DNA of 47,317 nt, taken from contig VBWB01000025.1 of the NCBI GenBank assembly GCA_006218045.1, positions 1 to 47,317 on the forward strand, written 5' to 3'. Shown here piece by piece: positions 8,064 to 14,710 of this stretch. Position numbers and translations under genes: made by a program. Under the pieces are notes generated by a model. It ran no database searches, was not told where the DNA came from, and saw nothing but the letters and a program-made list of their open reading frames with translations. The stretch's first letter is position 1. Each line of letters begins with the position of its first letter. The DNA is from Stygiobacter sp. (GTDB lineage: Bacteria > Pseudomonadota > Alphaproteobacteria > Rhodospirillales > Magnetospirillaceae).

Positions 8064-9827
8064 ATGGTTCCGCCGAATTCCGGCCCAACCATTGCCGAAC
8101 AGTGTTTCGGTGATGCCACGGTATCGCCCGAGCTTGACTGGGCACATGCGCGTCAAAGTCTGAGCGGCCCTGGCCATGGGGGGATGAACATCGCTCATGC
8201 GGCTGTCGACCGTCATCTGGCGGCGGGACGGGGCGATCACCCGGCCATCCTCAGCCTGGGGCGGCGCTATGAAAAGCGCAGCCTGAGCTATGCCCAACTG
8301 GCCGACCGTTCCGCCCGTTTGGCCGCTGTCCTGGCCGCGCACGGTATTGCCCCGGGCGACACGGTGGCGGTGCTGACCGGGCGTTCGGTGGAATTATACG
8401 TGGCCGCCTTCGCCTGCTGGAAAGCAGGCGCGGTCTATTGCCCGCTGTTTTCCGCCTTTGGTCCCGGCCCGCTGAAATCAAGGCTGGAACTGTCGCGGGC
8501 CAAGGTGCTGATCGCCACCGAGGAATTGTATCGCCGCAAGGTCGCCGGCTTGCGCGCGGCGCTGCCCGATCTGCGCACGGTGCTGCTGGTCGGCACCGAC
8601 GGCGCGGCGGTGGATACCGACGGCGCCTTGGATTTCAATGTGGAAATAGAGGCGGCCCAACCGGCCCCCATCCTGGCGACCACGCCCGAGACCCCGGCGT
8701 TCCTGCATTTCACCAGCGGCACCACCGGTACGCCCAAGGGCGTGCTGCATTCCCATTCGGCGGTGGTGGCGGAAGCGCTGACGGCGCGCCAAGTGTTCGG
8801 ACTGGTGCCCGATGACGTGTTCTGGTGCACCGCCGATCCGGGCTGGATCACCAACACCGCCTATGCCCTGATCGCGCCCCTGGCCAATGGCTGCCAGGTG
8901 GTGGTGGACGAGGATGATTTCGACCCGCGCCGCTGGTATGGCATCTTGAAGGATGAGAAGGTGACGGTGTGGTACACCACCCCCACCAATATCCGCATGA
9001 TGATGCGCTATGGCGCCGCTCTGGCCCGCGCCTATAAGGAAAATTCGCTGCGCGTCGCCGCCAGCGTCGGCGAGCCCTTGAATCTCGAGGCGGTGGCCTG
9101 GGGGGAAAAAGCCTTGGGCGTGCCGTTCCTGGATACCTGGTGGCAGACCGAAACCGGAGCCATCGCCATCGCCAATTGTCCGGGCAAGGCCAAGGCCGGC
9201 AGCATGGGCATGCCCTTGCCCGGGGTCGAGGCGGCGGTGATCAGCCGCGACCTGTCCAGCGTCACCCCGGTGGGACGCGCCGATGAGGTGGGCGAATTGG
9301 CCTTACGTGCCGATCTGCCGTCCATGTTCACCGCCTATATGGGGGAGGGCGCCCATTACGACCTGTCGTTCATCGATGGCTGGTATCTGACCGGCGATCT
9401 GGTGCGCCGTGACGCCGATGGCTGCTTCTGGTTCGTCGGTCGTGCCGACGACATGATCAAGTCGGCATCGCATACCATCGGTCCGTTCGAGGTTGAATGC
9501 GGCCTGATGGACCATCCGGCGGTGGCCGAGATCGGCGTGGTCGGCAAGCCCGATCTGCTGCTGCGCGAAGTGCCGGTGGCCTTCATCTCGCTCAATCCCG
9601 GCTTCGAGGCGGGTGAGGCGCTCAGGGTGGAGTTGCTGACCTTCGCCCGTCAATGTCTGGGCGGCACCTTGGCACCCCGGGAAATCCATTTCGTCGACAG
9701 CATGCCCAAGACCTCCACCGGCAAGATCTTGCGCCGGGCCTTGAAAGCCAAGGCGGTGGCCGAGCCGGAAGAAGACGAACCGCTGATGCTGCCGGTGCTG
9801 CCACCGGGGCGTTTCGACGACGAATAG
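8064..9827 (+). CDS. AMP-forming acyl-CoA synthetase (acetyl-CoA synthetase-like)
   Basis: A 587-aa ANL-superfamily enzyme that activates a carboxylic acid with ATP to an acyl-adenylate and transfers it to CoA. The P-loop reads FTSGTTGTPKG (about residue 215), followed by LDTWWQTETG (acetyl-CoA synthetase-type A5), YLTGDLVRRDADG and the C-terminal PKTSTGKILRR with the catalytic, potentially acetylated Lys. The A8 loop reads IKSASHTIGPFEVE: relative to the usual SGHRLG/SGYRIG, the Gly is Ser and the Arg is Thr. GGAGG at 8055-8059 supports the ATG at 8064. It stands alone with a 124-base upstream gap. Acetate or propionate is a reasonable substrate guess. Confidence 0.88.
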   Translation: MVPPNSGPTIAEQCFGDATVSPELDWAHARQSLSGPGHGGMNIAHAAVDRHLAAGRGDHPAILSLGRRYEKRSLSYAQLADRSARLAAVLAAHGIAPGDTVAVLTGRSVELYVAAFACWKAGAVYCPLFSAFGPGPLKSRLELSRAKVLIATEELYRRKVAGLRAALPDLRTVLLVGTDGAAVDTDGALDFNVEIEAAQPAPILATTPETPAFLHFTSGTTGTPKGVLHSHSAVVAEALTARQVFGLVPDDVFWCTADPGWITNTAYALIAPLANGCQVVVDEDDFDPRRWYGILKDEKVTVWYTTPTNIRMMMRYGAALARAYKENSLRVAASVGEPLNLEAVAWGEKALGVPFLDTWWQTETGAIAIANCPGKAKAGSMGMPLPGVEAAVISRDLSSVTPVGRADEVGELALRADLPSMFTAYMGEGAHYDLSFIDGWYLTGDLVRRDADGCFWFVGRADDMIKSASHTIGPFEVECGLMDHPAVAEIGVVGKPDLLLREVPVAFISLNPGFEAGEALRVELLTFARQCLGGTLAPREIHFVDSMPKTSTGKILRRALKAKAVAEPEEDEPLMLPVLPPGRFDDE

Positions 9828-9833
9828 GGCGCC

Positions 9834-9853
9834 GCTGATCGGTTCCGATCAGC
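9834..9853. repeat. Perfect inverted repeat between convergent genes
   Basis: GCTGATCGG (9834-9842) and CCGATCAGC (9845-9853) are perfectly complementary with a 2-base centre. It sits 7 bases after the acyl-CoA synthetase stop and overlaps the stop codon of the convergent receiver gene. No T-run follows in either direction. Confidence 0.5.
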
Positions 9854-10241
9854 CGCCCATCACCTGGATGATCTTTTCCTTCAAGGCCGGCGGCAGGACC
9901 GGCTTGGCCAGGAAGGCGCCGATATCCAGCTCTTTCGCCCGGCTGATGGTCGACGAATCGGTATGGGCGGTCAGCATGATCACCGGGGTGTCGGCGACGC
10001 CCTCGGCGCCGCGTAACTGGCGGACAAAGCCGAAACCGTCGACGGGGCGCATCTGGATGTCGCAGATGACCAGATCGGGATGGTCGCGGGTCACGCTTTC
10101 CATGCCGGAATTGCCGTCCTGGGCCTCAAGCACCGTGCCGGTGCCCAATTGTTGCAGCATCTTCTTGACGATGGTGCGGACGAATTCCTGATCGTCGATC
10201 ACCAAAATCTTCAGCGACGCGAAATCCACGGCCCCGGCCAT
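9849..10241 (-). CDS. Single-domain response regulator (CheY-like receiver)
   Basis: A 130-aa stand-alone receiver domain. The acidic pair is in ILVIDDQEFVR, the phosphoacceptor Asp in DLVICDIQMRPVDG, the switch Thr in PVIMLTAHT, and the conserved Lys in FLAKPV. No output domain follows, so it acts by protein contact like CheY, or as a phosphorelay intermediate. The ATG at 10241 follows a G-rich ribosome binding site (AAGGGGGGGAAC on the minus strand); an in-frame start 8 codons upstream would place the G-run inside the gene. No kinase gene is adjacent. The input and target cannot be assigned. Confidence 0.88.
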   Translation of the reverse strand: MAGAVDFASLKILVIDDQEFVRTIVKKMLQQLGTGTVLEAQDGNSGMESVTRDHPDLVICDIQMRPVDGFGFVRQLRGAEGVADTPVIMLTAHTDSSTISRAKELDIGAFLAKPVLPPALKEKIIQVMGG

Positions 10242-10306
10242 GTTCCCCCCCCTTATCGGCAGCATGCGCCACCAATACTAGCAGAAGCGAAGCGGGGGGA
10301 TAACAC

Positions 10307-10705
10307 CTAATGCAGCCGTTCCAACATCTGGTTTTCCAGGCGGGCGATGCGTTGGTACAGGCTCAGGCTGCGTTGCAGCAGGCTGCGCAGGCCGGTGGGC
10401 AGGGCTTCATCGGCGCCAAAGGTCTGGTCCAGGCAGACGTCCACGCCAGAGAGACGGTGGGGTTCGGATAAAGCGTCATCGGCGTCGATTTCGCCGGCAT
10501 GGACGGCGCGCCGCATCATCAGCCAAGCCATCACCTGGGTCAGCCGCGAGGTCACCCGCATGGCCTCGCACGACATCCTGAGACCGGCCAAGGCCTCGGC
10601 CTTGCGGCGCTCGCGCTGTTCCACATAGGCCATGTAATTGCGCGCCTCGACCATCAGTGTCATGGCTTCGTCATAGGTACGACCGAAAAACGCAGGTTGC
10701 TGCAT
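10307..10705 (-). CDS. DUF1465 family protein
   Basis: A 132-aa, mostly helical soluble protein. The N-terminal FFGRTYDEAMTLMVEARNYM and the central TSRLTQVMAWLMMRRAVHAGEI match what I recall of the alphaproteobacterial DUF1465 family, whose function is not known to me. The C-terminus (LQRSLSLYQRIARLENQML) looks like a coiled coil. The ATG at 10705 has GGGAGC at good distance upstream; a start 13 codons earlier lacks support. It follows the receiver gene's start on the same strand by about 65 bases, so the two may be co-transcribed. Confidence 0.7.
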   Translation of the reverse strand: MQQPAFFGRTYDEAMTLMVEARNYMAYVEQRERRKAEALAGLRMSCEAMRVTSRLTQVMAWLMMRRAVHAGEIDADDALSEPHRLSGVDVCLDQTFGADEALPTGLRSLLQRSLSLYQRIARLENQMLERLH

Positions 10706-10841
10706 GGCAACGCTCCCGTCGCGTTCGCGGCTCCCCCAAGCCATGGGTTGGTCTTAATCCCCGCCACCGTGAAGTGGCACCTTCGTCCAAGGATGGAAAT
10801 ATTTTTAAAAAATATCAAGGGCAAACGCTTATCAGTAAACA

Positions 10842-10871
10842 AGATAAAATTAGATAAAATTAGATAAAATT
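10842..10871 (+). repeat. Three perfect tandem copies of a 10-bp AT-rich repeat
   Basis: AGATAAAATT occurs three times head to tail at 10842-10851, 10852-10861 and 10862-10871, inside an AT-rich stretch (about 10795-10920) that contrasts sharply with the GC-rich surroundings. The 10-bp period phases the A-tracts with one DNA turn, which favours intrinsic curvature. It ends 7 bases before a candidate -35 box. Confidence 0.9.
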
Positions 10872-10878
10872 ATAAATA

Positions 10879-10907
10879 TTGAATAAAACTAGTGCTGTTG
10901 ACATAAT
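10879..10907 (+). promoter_or_regulatory. Sigma-70-like promoter of the 64-aa gene
   Basis: TTGAAT (10879-10884) and CATAAT (10902-10907) are separated by 17 bases. Start of transcription would be near 10914, giving a leader of about 30 bases with GAGGG at 10934-10938 before the ATG at 10944. The phased AT repeat lies where an UP element would be. A perfect TTGACA at 10898-10903 is also present but has no good -10 partner. Confidence 0.6.
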
Positions 10908-10943
10908 GTTTTTAATGTATTCATGTGGGGTTGCGAGGGTATC

Positions 10944-11138
10944 ATGCGCTTCGTCGTCACAGAATCTTTCGATAAAAGTGAAATAAATCACTTTTTCGAT
11001 GCCGAGATCAGTTGCCGCATTGGCGGCGTCATCCGTTCCCGTGCGGGCAAGGTCTATCGGGTCGAGGATGTTGCTTGGCATAGCGATACTTTCGACCATA
11101 CGCCAAATGTCAGGGTGTTGCTCAAACGCGAGAAATAA
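10944..11138 (+). CDS. Small hypothetical protein, 64 aa
   Basis: I do not recognise this family. The protein starts MRFVVTESFDKSEINHFFDA, is hydrophilic, has one Cys, and its second half (GGVIRSRAGKVYRVEDVAW, then NVRVLLKRE) alternates in a way that suggests beta strands, perhaps a small barrel. There is no signal peptide or membrane segment. The ATG at 10944 is chosen for GAGGG 6 bases upstream; an ATG at 10923 is in frame but lacks a site. It has its own promoter and ends 2 bases from the stop of the convergent thioesterase gene. The beginning is less GC-rich than its neighbours, so recent gain is possible. Confidence 0.6.
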   Translation: MRFVVTESFDKSEINHFFDAEISCRIGGVIRSRAGKVYRVEDVAWHSDTFDHTPNVRVLLKREK

Positions 11139-11140
11139 TC

Positions 11141-11575
11141 TCAGTCCAGATGCTGCTGGAACACTTGGCGGATAGGCGCGGGGATGGGGATGGGGCGCTG
11201 ATTCCGGCGGTCGACGAAGACGTGGACCCAATGACCCAGGGCCGCAGCCTCGGCGCTGCTGTCATCGAACAGGGCGATGGCGTAGCGCACCGATGACGTG
11301 CCCAGGCTTTCGACCTTCAAGCCGCCGCTGACCGGGGCGGGCCAGGACAGCGGACGGCGGAAGCGGCACAGGCTTTCGGCGGCGAAGGCCGCCGCGGGGG
11401 CGTTGAGCAAATCCATGGCGCACGGCCCGCGCAGGAACTCCACCACGATCATCTCGAAGAAGCGGTAGTATTCAACGTTGTTGATGTGGCCGAACATGTC
11501 GTTGTCCGACCACCGGGTCTGGATTTGGGTGAGGAAACGGAAATCCTCCCGCCGGGCCGTGATCGCCTTGGTCAT
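11141..11575 (-). CDS. Hotdog-fold acyl-CoA thioesterase (YbgC/4-hydroxybenzoyl-CoA thioesterase type)
   Basis: A 144-aa thioesterase. The signature RWSDNDMFGHINNVEYYRFFE (catalytic Asp and the GH[IV]NN loop, about residues 22-42) places it in the 4-hydroxybenzoyl-CoA thioesterase/YbgC group of hotdog enzymes. The rest follows the single-hotdog pattern (LCRFRRPLSWPAPV, ALGHWVHVFVDR). It hydrolyses some acyl-CoA or acyl-ACP; the substrate is open. It lies 160 bases downstream of bdhA on the same strand, separated by several hairpins. Confidence 0.88.
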   Translation of the reverse strand: MTKAITARREDFRFLTQIQTRWSDNDMFGHINNVEYYRFFEMIVVEFLRGPCAMDLLNAPAAAFAAESLCRFRRPLSWPAPVSGGLKVESLGTSSVRYAIALFDDSSAEAAALGHWVHVFVDRRNQRPIPIPAPIRQVFQQHLD

Positions 11576-11592
11576 GCTGAAGTCCCGATCAT

Positions 11593-11629
11593 ACCAAATC
11601 CCGATGAGGACGACTCATCGGGATTTGGT
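11593..11629. repeat. Perfect 16-bp inverted repeat
   Basis: ACCAAATCCCGATGAG (11593-11608) pairs perfectly with CTCATCGGGATTTGGT (11614-11629) around a 5-base loop. It lies 18 bases upstream of the thioesterase start, between that gene and bdhA. There is no T-run on either side. It may be a rho-assisted terminator, a regulator site, or a dispersed palindromic element. Confidence 0.8.
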
Positions 11630-11646
11630 TAGGTGCGACTGCGCCG

Positions 11647-11731
11647 CGCGGCTTATGCCGCGTGAGCCAAGCATCCCGGAGGGAAGCGCCCGGCGCCTGA
11701 GGGGCCTTGGTGATCATTTCCGATCACCGAG
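11647..11731. repeat. Further hairpins downstream of bdhA
   Basis: CGCGGC (11647-11652) pairs with GCCGCG (11657-11662) around TTAT. CTTGGTGATC (11706-11715) pairs with GATCACCGAG (11722-11731) around a 6-base loop with one G-T pair; this stem lies directly after the bdhA stop and may act as its terminator although no U-tract is present. Confidence 0.5.
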
Positions 11732-11736
11732 ATTTA

Positions 11737-12513
11737 TTACTGGGCGGTCCAGCCGCCATCCATGGTCAGCGAGGTGCCGGTCATGTTGCCGGCGGCCTTG
11801 GACGACAGGAACACCGCCAGTTCCCCCAGTTCTTCCGGCGAGGTGAAACGCTTGGACGGCTGCTTTTCGCTCAACAGGTCGCGCCCGGCATCGGCGATGG
11901 ACACGCCCTGGGCTTCGGCCCGGGCGTCGATCTGCTTTTGCACCAGGGGGGTCAGCACCCAGCCGGGGCAGATGGCGTTGCAGGTGATGCCGTTTTCGGC
12001 GTTTTCCAGCGCGACAACCTTGGTCAGACCGATGATGCCGTGCTTGGCCGCCACATAGGCCGCCTTGTTGACCGACGCCACCAGACCGTGGACCGAGGCG
12101 ACGTTGATCAACCGGCCCCAGCCGCGTGCCTTCATGCCGGGCAGGGCCGCGCGGATGGTGTGGAAGGCCGAGGACAGGTTGATGGCGATGACCGCATCCC
12201 AACGGGCGACGGGGAAGTTTTCCACCGAATCCACGTGCTGGATGCCGGCATTGTTGACCAGGATGTCCACCGAACCCAGGCGATTTTGCGCATCCTCGAT
12301 CAGGCTGGCGCATTCCTCGGCCTTGGACAGGTCGGCGCCGTTGTAAAGCACGGTGACGCCGAATTCCTGGGCCAGACCGGCGCGCAAATCCTCGATGCCG
12401 TCGCCGAAACCGTTCAACATGATGCCGCAGCCCTGGGCGGCCAGGGCGCGGGCGATGCCCAGGCCGATGCCGCTGGTGGAGCCGGTAACGACGGCGTTGC
12501 GTCCGTTGAGCAT
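11737..12513 (-). CDS. bdhA: D-3-hydroxybutyrate dehydrogenase
   Basis: A 258-aa short-chain dehydrogenase that oxidises 3-hydroxybutyrate to acetoacetate with NAD+, a step in PHB and ketone-body use. It shows the cofactor loop TGSTSGIGLGIA (residues 9-20), VNNAGIQH, the catalytic Ser in NVASVHGL and YVAAK (Tyr-x-x-x-Lys), and a C-terminal GTSLTMDGGWTAQ, all matching bacterial BDH. Length is typical. The ATG at 12513 begins the fold immediately. The DUF1192 gene ends 10 bases upstream, so they form one unit. The nearby hbd supports active hydroxybutyrate metabolism. Confidence 0.92.
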   Translation of the reverse strand: MLNGRNAVVTGSTSGIGLGIARALAAQGCGIMLNGFGDGIEDLRAGLAQEFGVTVLYNGADLSKAEECASLIEDAQNRLGSVDILVNNAGIQHVDSVENFPVARWDAVIAINLSSAFHTIRAALPGMKARGWGRLINVASVHGLVASVNKAAYVAAKHGIIGLTKVVALENAENGITCNAICPGWVLTPLVQKQIDARAEAQGVSIADAGRDLLSEKQPSKRFTSPEELGELAVFLSSKAAGNMTGTSLTMDGGWTAQ

Positions 12514-12523
12514 GCTTTTCCCC

Positions 12524-12709
12524 TTATGCCTGCTTGAACAGGGCCTCGGCCCCCGATTTGACTTTTTCCTTGGCGGCGATGGCGGCTTCGGCCCGGATGA
12601 TCTCGGCCTGCAATTGGGCGATGTAGTCGCGCAATTCCTCGATCCCCAAGGTTCCCAAGTCGCGCAATCGCGCCGCTTTTTTCTTGGGGTCCAGGTCGTC
12701 CCAGTCCAT
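12524..12709 (-). CDS. DUF1192 family small protein
   Basis: A 61-aa acidic N-terminus and helical body: DDLDPKKKAARLRDLGTLG is followed by IEELRDYIAQLQAEIIRAEA, probably a short coiled coil. This order matches alphaproteobacterial DUF1192 proteins as I recall them; the function is unknown. The ATG at 12709 has a strong AAGGAGG immediately upstream, preferred over an in-frame ATG 8 codons earlier. It precedes bdhA with a 10-base gap. Confidence 0.8.
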   Translation of the reverse strand: MDWDDLDPKKKAARLRDLGTLGIEELRDYIAQLQAEIIRAEAAIAAKEKVKSGAEALFKQA

Positions 12710-12790
12710 GGGGCCTCCTTCGCCGCTTGCCATGACGGCATGAACGTACCAGATTGACCCGAACAGGGACAGACTAAGGAACGCGCGGCC

Positions 12791-13783
12791 ATGCTGCCAC
12801 AAACCATGACCTGCATCGAAATCACCGCCCCCGGCGACGCCCATGTGCTGAAGCCGACGCAGCGGTCGCTGCCGCTTCCGGCCCTGGGGCAGGTGCTGAT
12901 CAAGGTCGCCGCCGCCGGCATCAATCGTCCCGACGTGTTGCAGCGTCAGGGCGCCTATCCGGCGCCGCCCGGCGCCTCCGATCTGCCCGGCCTGGAAGTA
13001 TCGGGCACCGTCGCCGGATTGGGCGAGGGGGTGGATCAGTGGTGTTTGGGCGATTCGGTCTGCGCGCTCACCGCCGGCGGCGGCTATGCCCAGTTCGTCA
13101 CCGCCGATGCCCGCCATTGCCTGCCCATTCCCGACGATCTTGAATTCGTCGCCGCGGCGGCGTTGCCGGAAACCCTGTTCACCGTCTGGCACAACGTGTT
13201 CGAGCGCGGCGGCCTGAAGGCGGGGGAGAAATTCCTGGTCCATGGCGGCGGTTCGGGCATCGGCACCACCGCCATCCAAGTGGCCAAGGCGCTGGGCGCC
13301 ACCGTCTTCGCCACCGCCGGCGGCGGCGCCAAATGCGCGGCCTGCCGCCAGCTTGGCGCCGACCGTGCCATCGATTATCAGACCGAGGATTTCGTCGAGG
13401 TGATCAAGGCGGAAACCGGCGGCAAGGGTGTCGACGTCATCCTGGACATGGTCGGCGGCGATTATCTGCCGCGCAACGTCAAGTGCCTGGGCTTTGATGG
13501 CCGGCTGGTCAATATCGCCTTTCTCAAAGGCCCGGTGGCGGAAATGAACATGATGCCGGTGATGCTGAAGCGTCTGACCCTGACCGGCTCGACCCTGCGC
13601 CCGCAATCGGATGCGGCCAAGGCGCGCATGGCCGAGGGGCTGAAAGCCACGGTTCTGCCTTTGGTCGCCGCTGGTCAGGTGCGTCCGTTGATCCACGCGG
13701 TATTCCCGCTGGAGCAGGCGGCCCAGGCGCATGAGCTGATGGAATCCAACACCCATGTGGGCAAGATCGTCTTGACCGTTTGA
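12791..13783 (+). CDS. NAD(P)H-quinone oxidoreductase, PIG3/zeta-crystallin type
   Basis: A 330-aa medium-chain dehydrogenase/reductase without structural zinc ligands. The N-terminal catalytic domain has GINRPDVLQRQGAYPAPPGA and DLPGLEVSGTVAGLGEGV. The cofactor domain has LVHGGGSGIGTTAIQVAKALGA, typical of NADPH-binding QOR/PIG3 proteins. The enzyme likely performs one- or two-electron reduction of quinones or enones in the cytosol. It is divergent from the DUF1192-bdhA unit with an 81-base gap. The trcR promoter overlaps its last codons. Confidence 0.88.
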   Translation: MLPQTMTCIEITAPGDAHVLKPTQRSLPLPALGQVLIKVAAAGINRPDVLQRQGAYPAPPGASDLPGLEVSGTVAGLGEGVDQWCLGDSVCALTAGGGYAQFVTADARHCLPIPDDLEFVAAAALPETLFTVWHNVFERGGLKAGEKFLVHGGGSGIGTTAIQVAKALGATVFATAGGGAKCAACRQLGADRAIDYQTEDFVEVIKAETGGKGVDVILDMVGGDYLPRNVKCLGFDGRLVNIAFLKGPVAEMNMMPVMLKRLTLTGSTLRPQSDAAKARMAEGLKATVLPLVAAGQVRPLIHAVFPLEQAAQAHELMESNTHVGKIVLTV

Positions 13784-13808
13784 CCCGCCGTCCCCTGTCC
13801 CATATAAC
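13780..13808 (+). promoter_or_regulatory. Sigma-70-like promoter of trcR
   Basis: TTGACC (13780-13785) and TATAAC (13803-13808) are separated by 17 bases. The -35 box overlaps the stop codon of the quinone oxidoreductase gene. The leader would be about 80 bases. Confidence 0.6.
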
Positions 13809-13896
13809 TACGCCAATCCCTATATGTGCCCGCCATCGGCACCGGGACCGACGCCTTGACCGGCCGGTTCCGATCGAGATTTTGCAAGGAGGATTC

Positions 13897-14469
13897 ATGG
13901 CTCTGCCGCTCATGCCCAAGGCGACTGCCGTCTGGCTGGTCGAAAACACCGCCCTTAGCTTTGAGCAGATCGCCGAGTTCTGTGGCCTGCATTCCCTGGA
14001 AGTGCAGGCCATCGCCGACGGCGAAGTGGCTACCGGTATCGTCGGCCTGGACCCGGTGGCCAATGGCCAGTTGTCCAAGGGTGAACTGGAACGCTGCGAA
14101 GCCGACCCGGATGCTCATCTGAAGCTCAGCATCACCGATTATCCGCAGCCGCGGGCCAAGCCCAAGGGCGCGCGCTACACCCCGGTGTCCAAGCGCCAGG
14201 ACCGCCCCGATGCCATCGCCTGGCTGCTGAAGCATCACCCGGAGCTGTCCGACGGCCAATTGTGCAAGCTGATCGGCACCACCAAGCCGACCATCCAGTC
14301 GGTGCGGGAAAAAAGCCACTGGAACGCGGCCAACATCAAGCCGCGCAATCCGGTGACCCTGGGCCTGTGCACCGAAGCCGATCTGGAAAAGGCGGTGACC
14401 ATCGGTCGCGGCCGCGCCGGCGGCACCGTGGCGCCGCAATATCACGAGGAAGAGGACGGCGCCGAGTAA
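13897..14469 (+). CDS. trcR: TrcR/DUF1013 cell-cycle type transcriptional regulator
   Basis: A 190-aa alphaproteobacterial DUF1013 protein. The N-terminus PLMPKATAVWLVENTALSFE and the repeated helical units with IAEFCGLHSLEVQAIADGE and later CKLIGTTKPTIQSVREKSHW (helix-turn-helix-like) are characteristic of the family annotated as TrcR. The name comes from a cell-cycle regulator of rhizobia; direct function here is inferred. A strong AAGGAGG at 13886-13892 fixes the ATG at 13897. It is monocistronic, with its own promoter and a terminator at 14491. Confidence 0.85.
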   Translation: MALPLMPKATAVWLVENTALSFEQIAEFCGLHSLEVQAIADGEVATGIVGLDPVANGQLSKGELERCEADPDAHLKLSITDYPQPRAKPKGARYTPVSKRQDRPDAIAWLLKHHPELSDGQLCKLIGTTKPTIQSVREKSHWNAANIKPRNPVTLGLCTEADLEKAVTIGRGRAGGTVAPQYHEEEDGAE

Positions 14470-14490
14470 TCGGCCGGTTGGCTGAAGACG

Positions 14491-14522
14491 AAAACGCCCG
14501 CCTTTTCGGCGGGCGTTTTTTT
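14491..14522 (+). terminator. Intrinsic terminator of trcR
   Basis: CGCCCGCC (14495-14502) pairs with GGCGGGCG (14508-14515) around TTTTC, preceded by AAAA and followed by seven T (14516-14522). Confidence 0.93.
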
Positions 14523-14531
14523 CATGTTGTT

Positions 14532-14656
14532 TCAGGGCGCTGCCCTGATCCGCCAGGGACGTGGTCCCTGGACCCCATTGATGGGATCAAAGGGATGGAA
14601 TCCCTTTGCGGGTGTGGGCGGAGCCCGCTTTGTTTTGCGGGTACGGGCGGCGCCCG
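14532..14656. repeat. Array of five perfect hairpins, all with 3-base loops
   Basis: The stems are TCAGGGC/GCCCTGA (14532-14548), CCAGGGAC/GTCCCTGG (14553-14571), AAAGGGAT/ATCCCTTT (14589-14607), GGGC/GCCC (14616-14626) and CGGGC/GCCCG (14644-14656). The loops are GCT, GTG, GGA, GGA and GGC. The region lies between the trcR terminator and the 3' end of the convergent RND gene and contains no gene. It resembles dispersed intergenic palindromes seen in alphaproteobacteria, from memory. Confidence 0.75.
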
Positions 14657-14710
14657 CTTTGTTCATTCCGCCCCTCCGGCGATCACTTTGTTCATTCCGC
14701 CCCTCCGGCG
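14657..14710. repeat. 25-bp direct repeat spanning the RND gene's 3' end
   Basis: A 25-base unit beginning CTTTGTTCATTCCGCC occurs at 14657-14681 and identically at 14686-14710. The second copy contains the last codons and stop of the RND permease gene, so the first is a duplicated, untranslated copy of that gene end. Confidence 0.85.

Noticed and set aside
9834-9853. Terminator between the acyl-CoA synthetase and receiver genes
   Set aside because: The palindrome has a 2-base centre and no T-run on either strand, so it is kept only as an inverted repeat.
10898-10903. Perfect TTGACA as -35 box of the 64-aa gene
   Set aside because: No acceptable -10 lies 16-18 bases downstream; the TTGAAT/CATAAT pair is better placed.
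14657-14710. CRISPR-like direct repeats
   Set aside because: Only two copies with a 4-base gap, and one copy is coding sequence; it is a simple local duplication.
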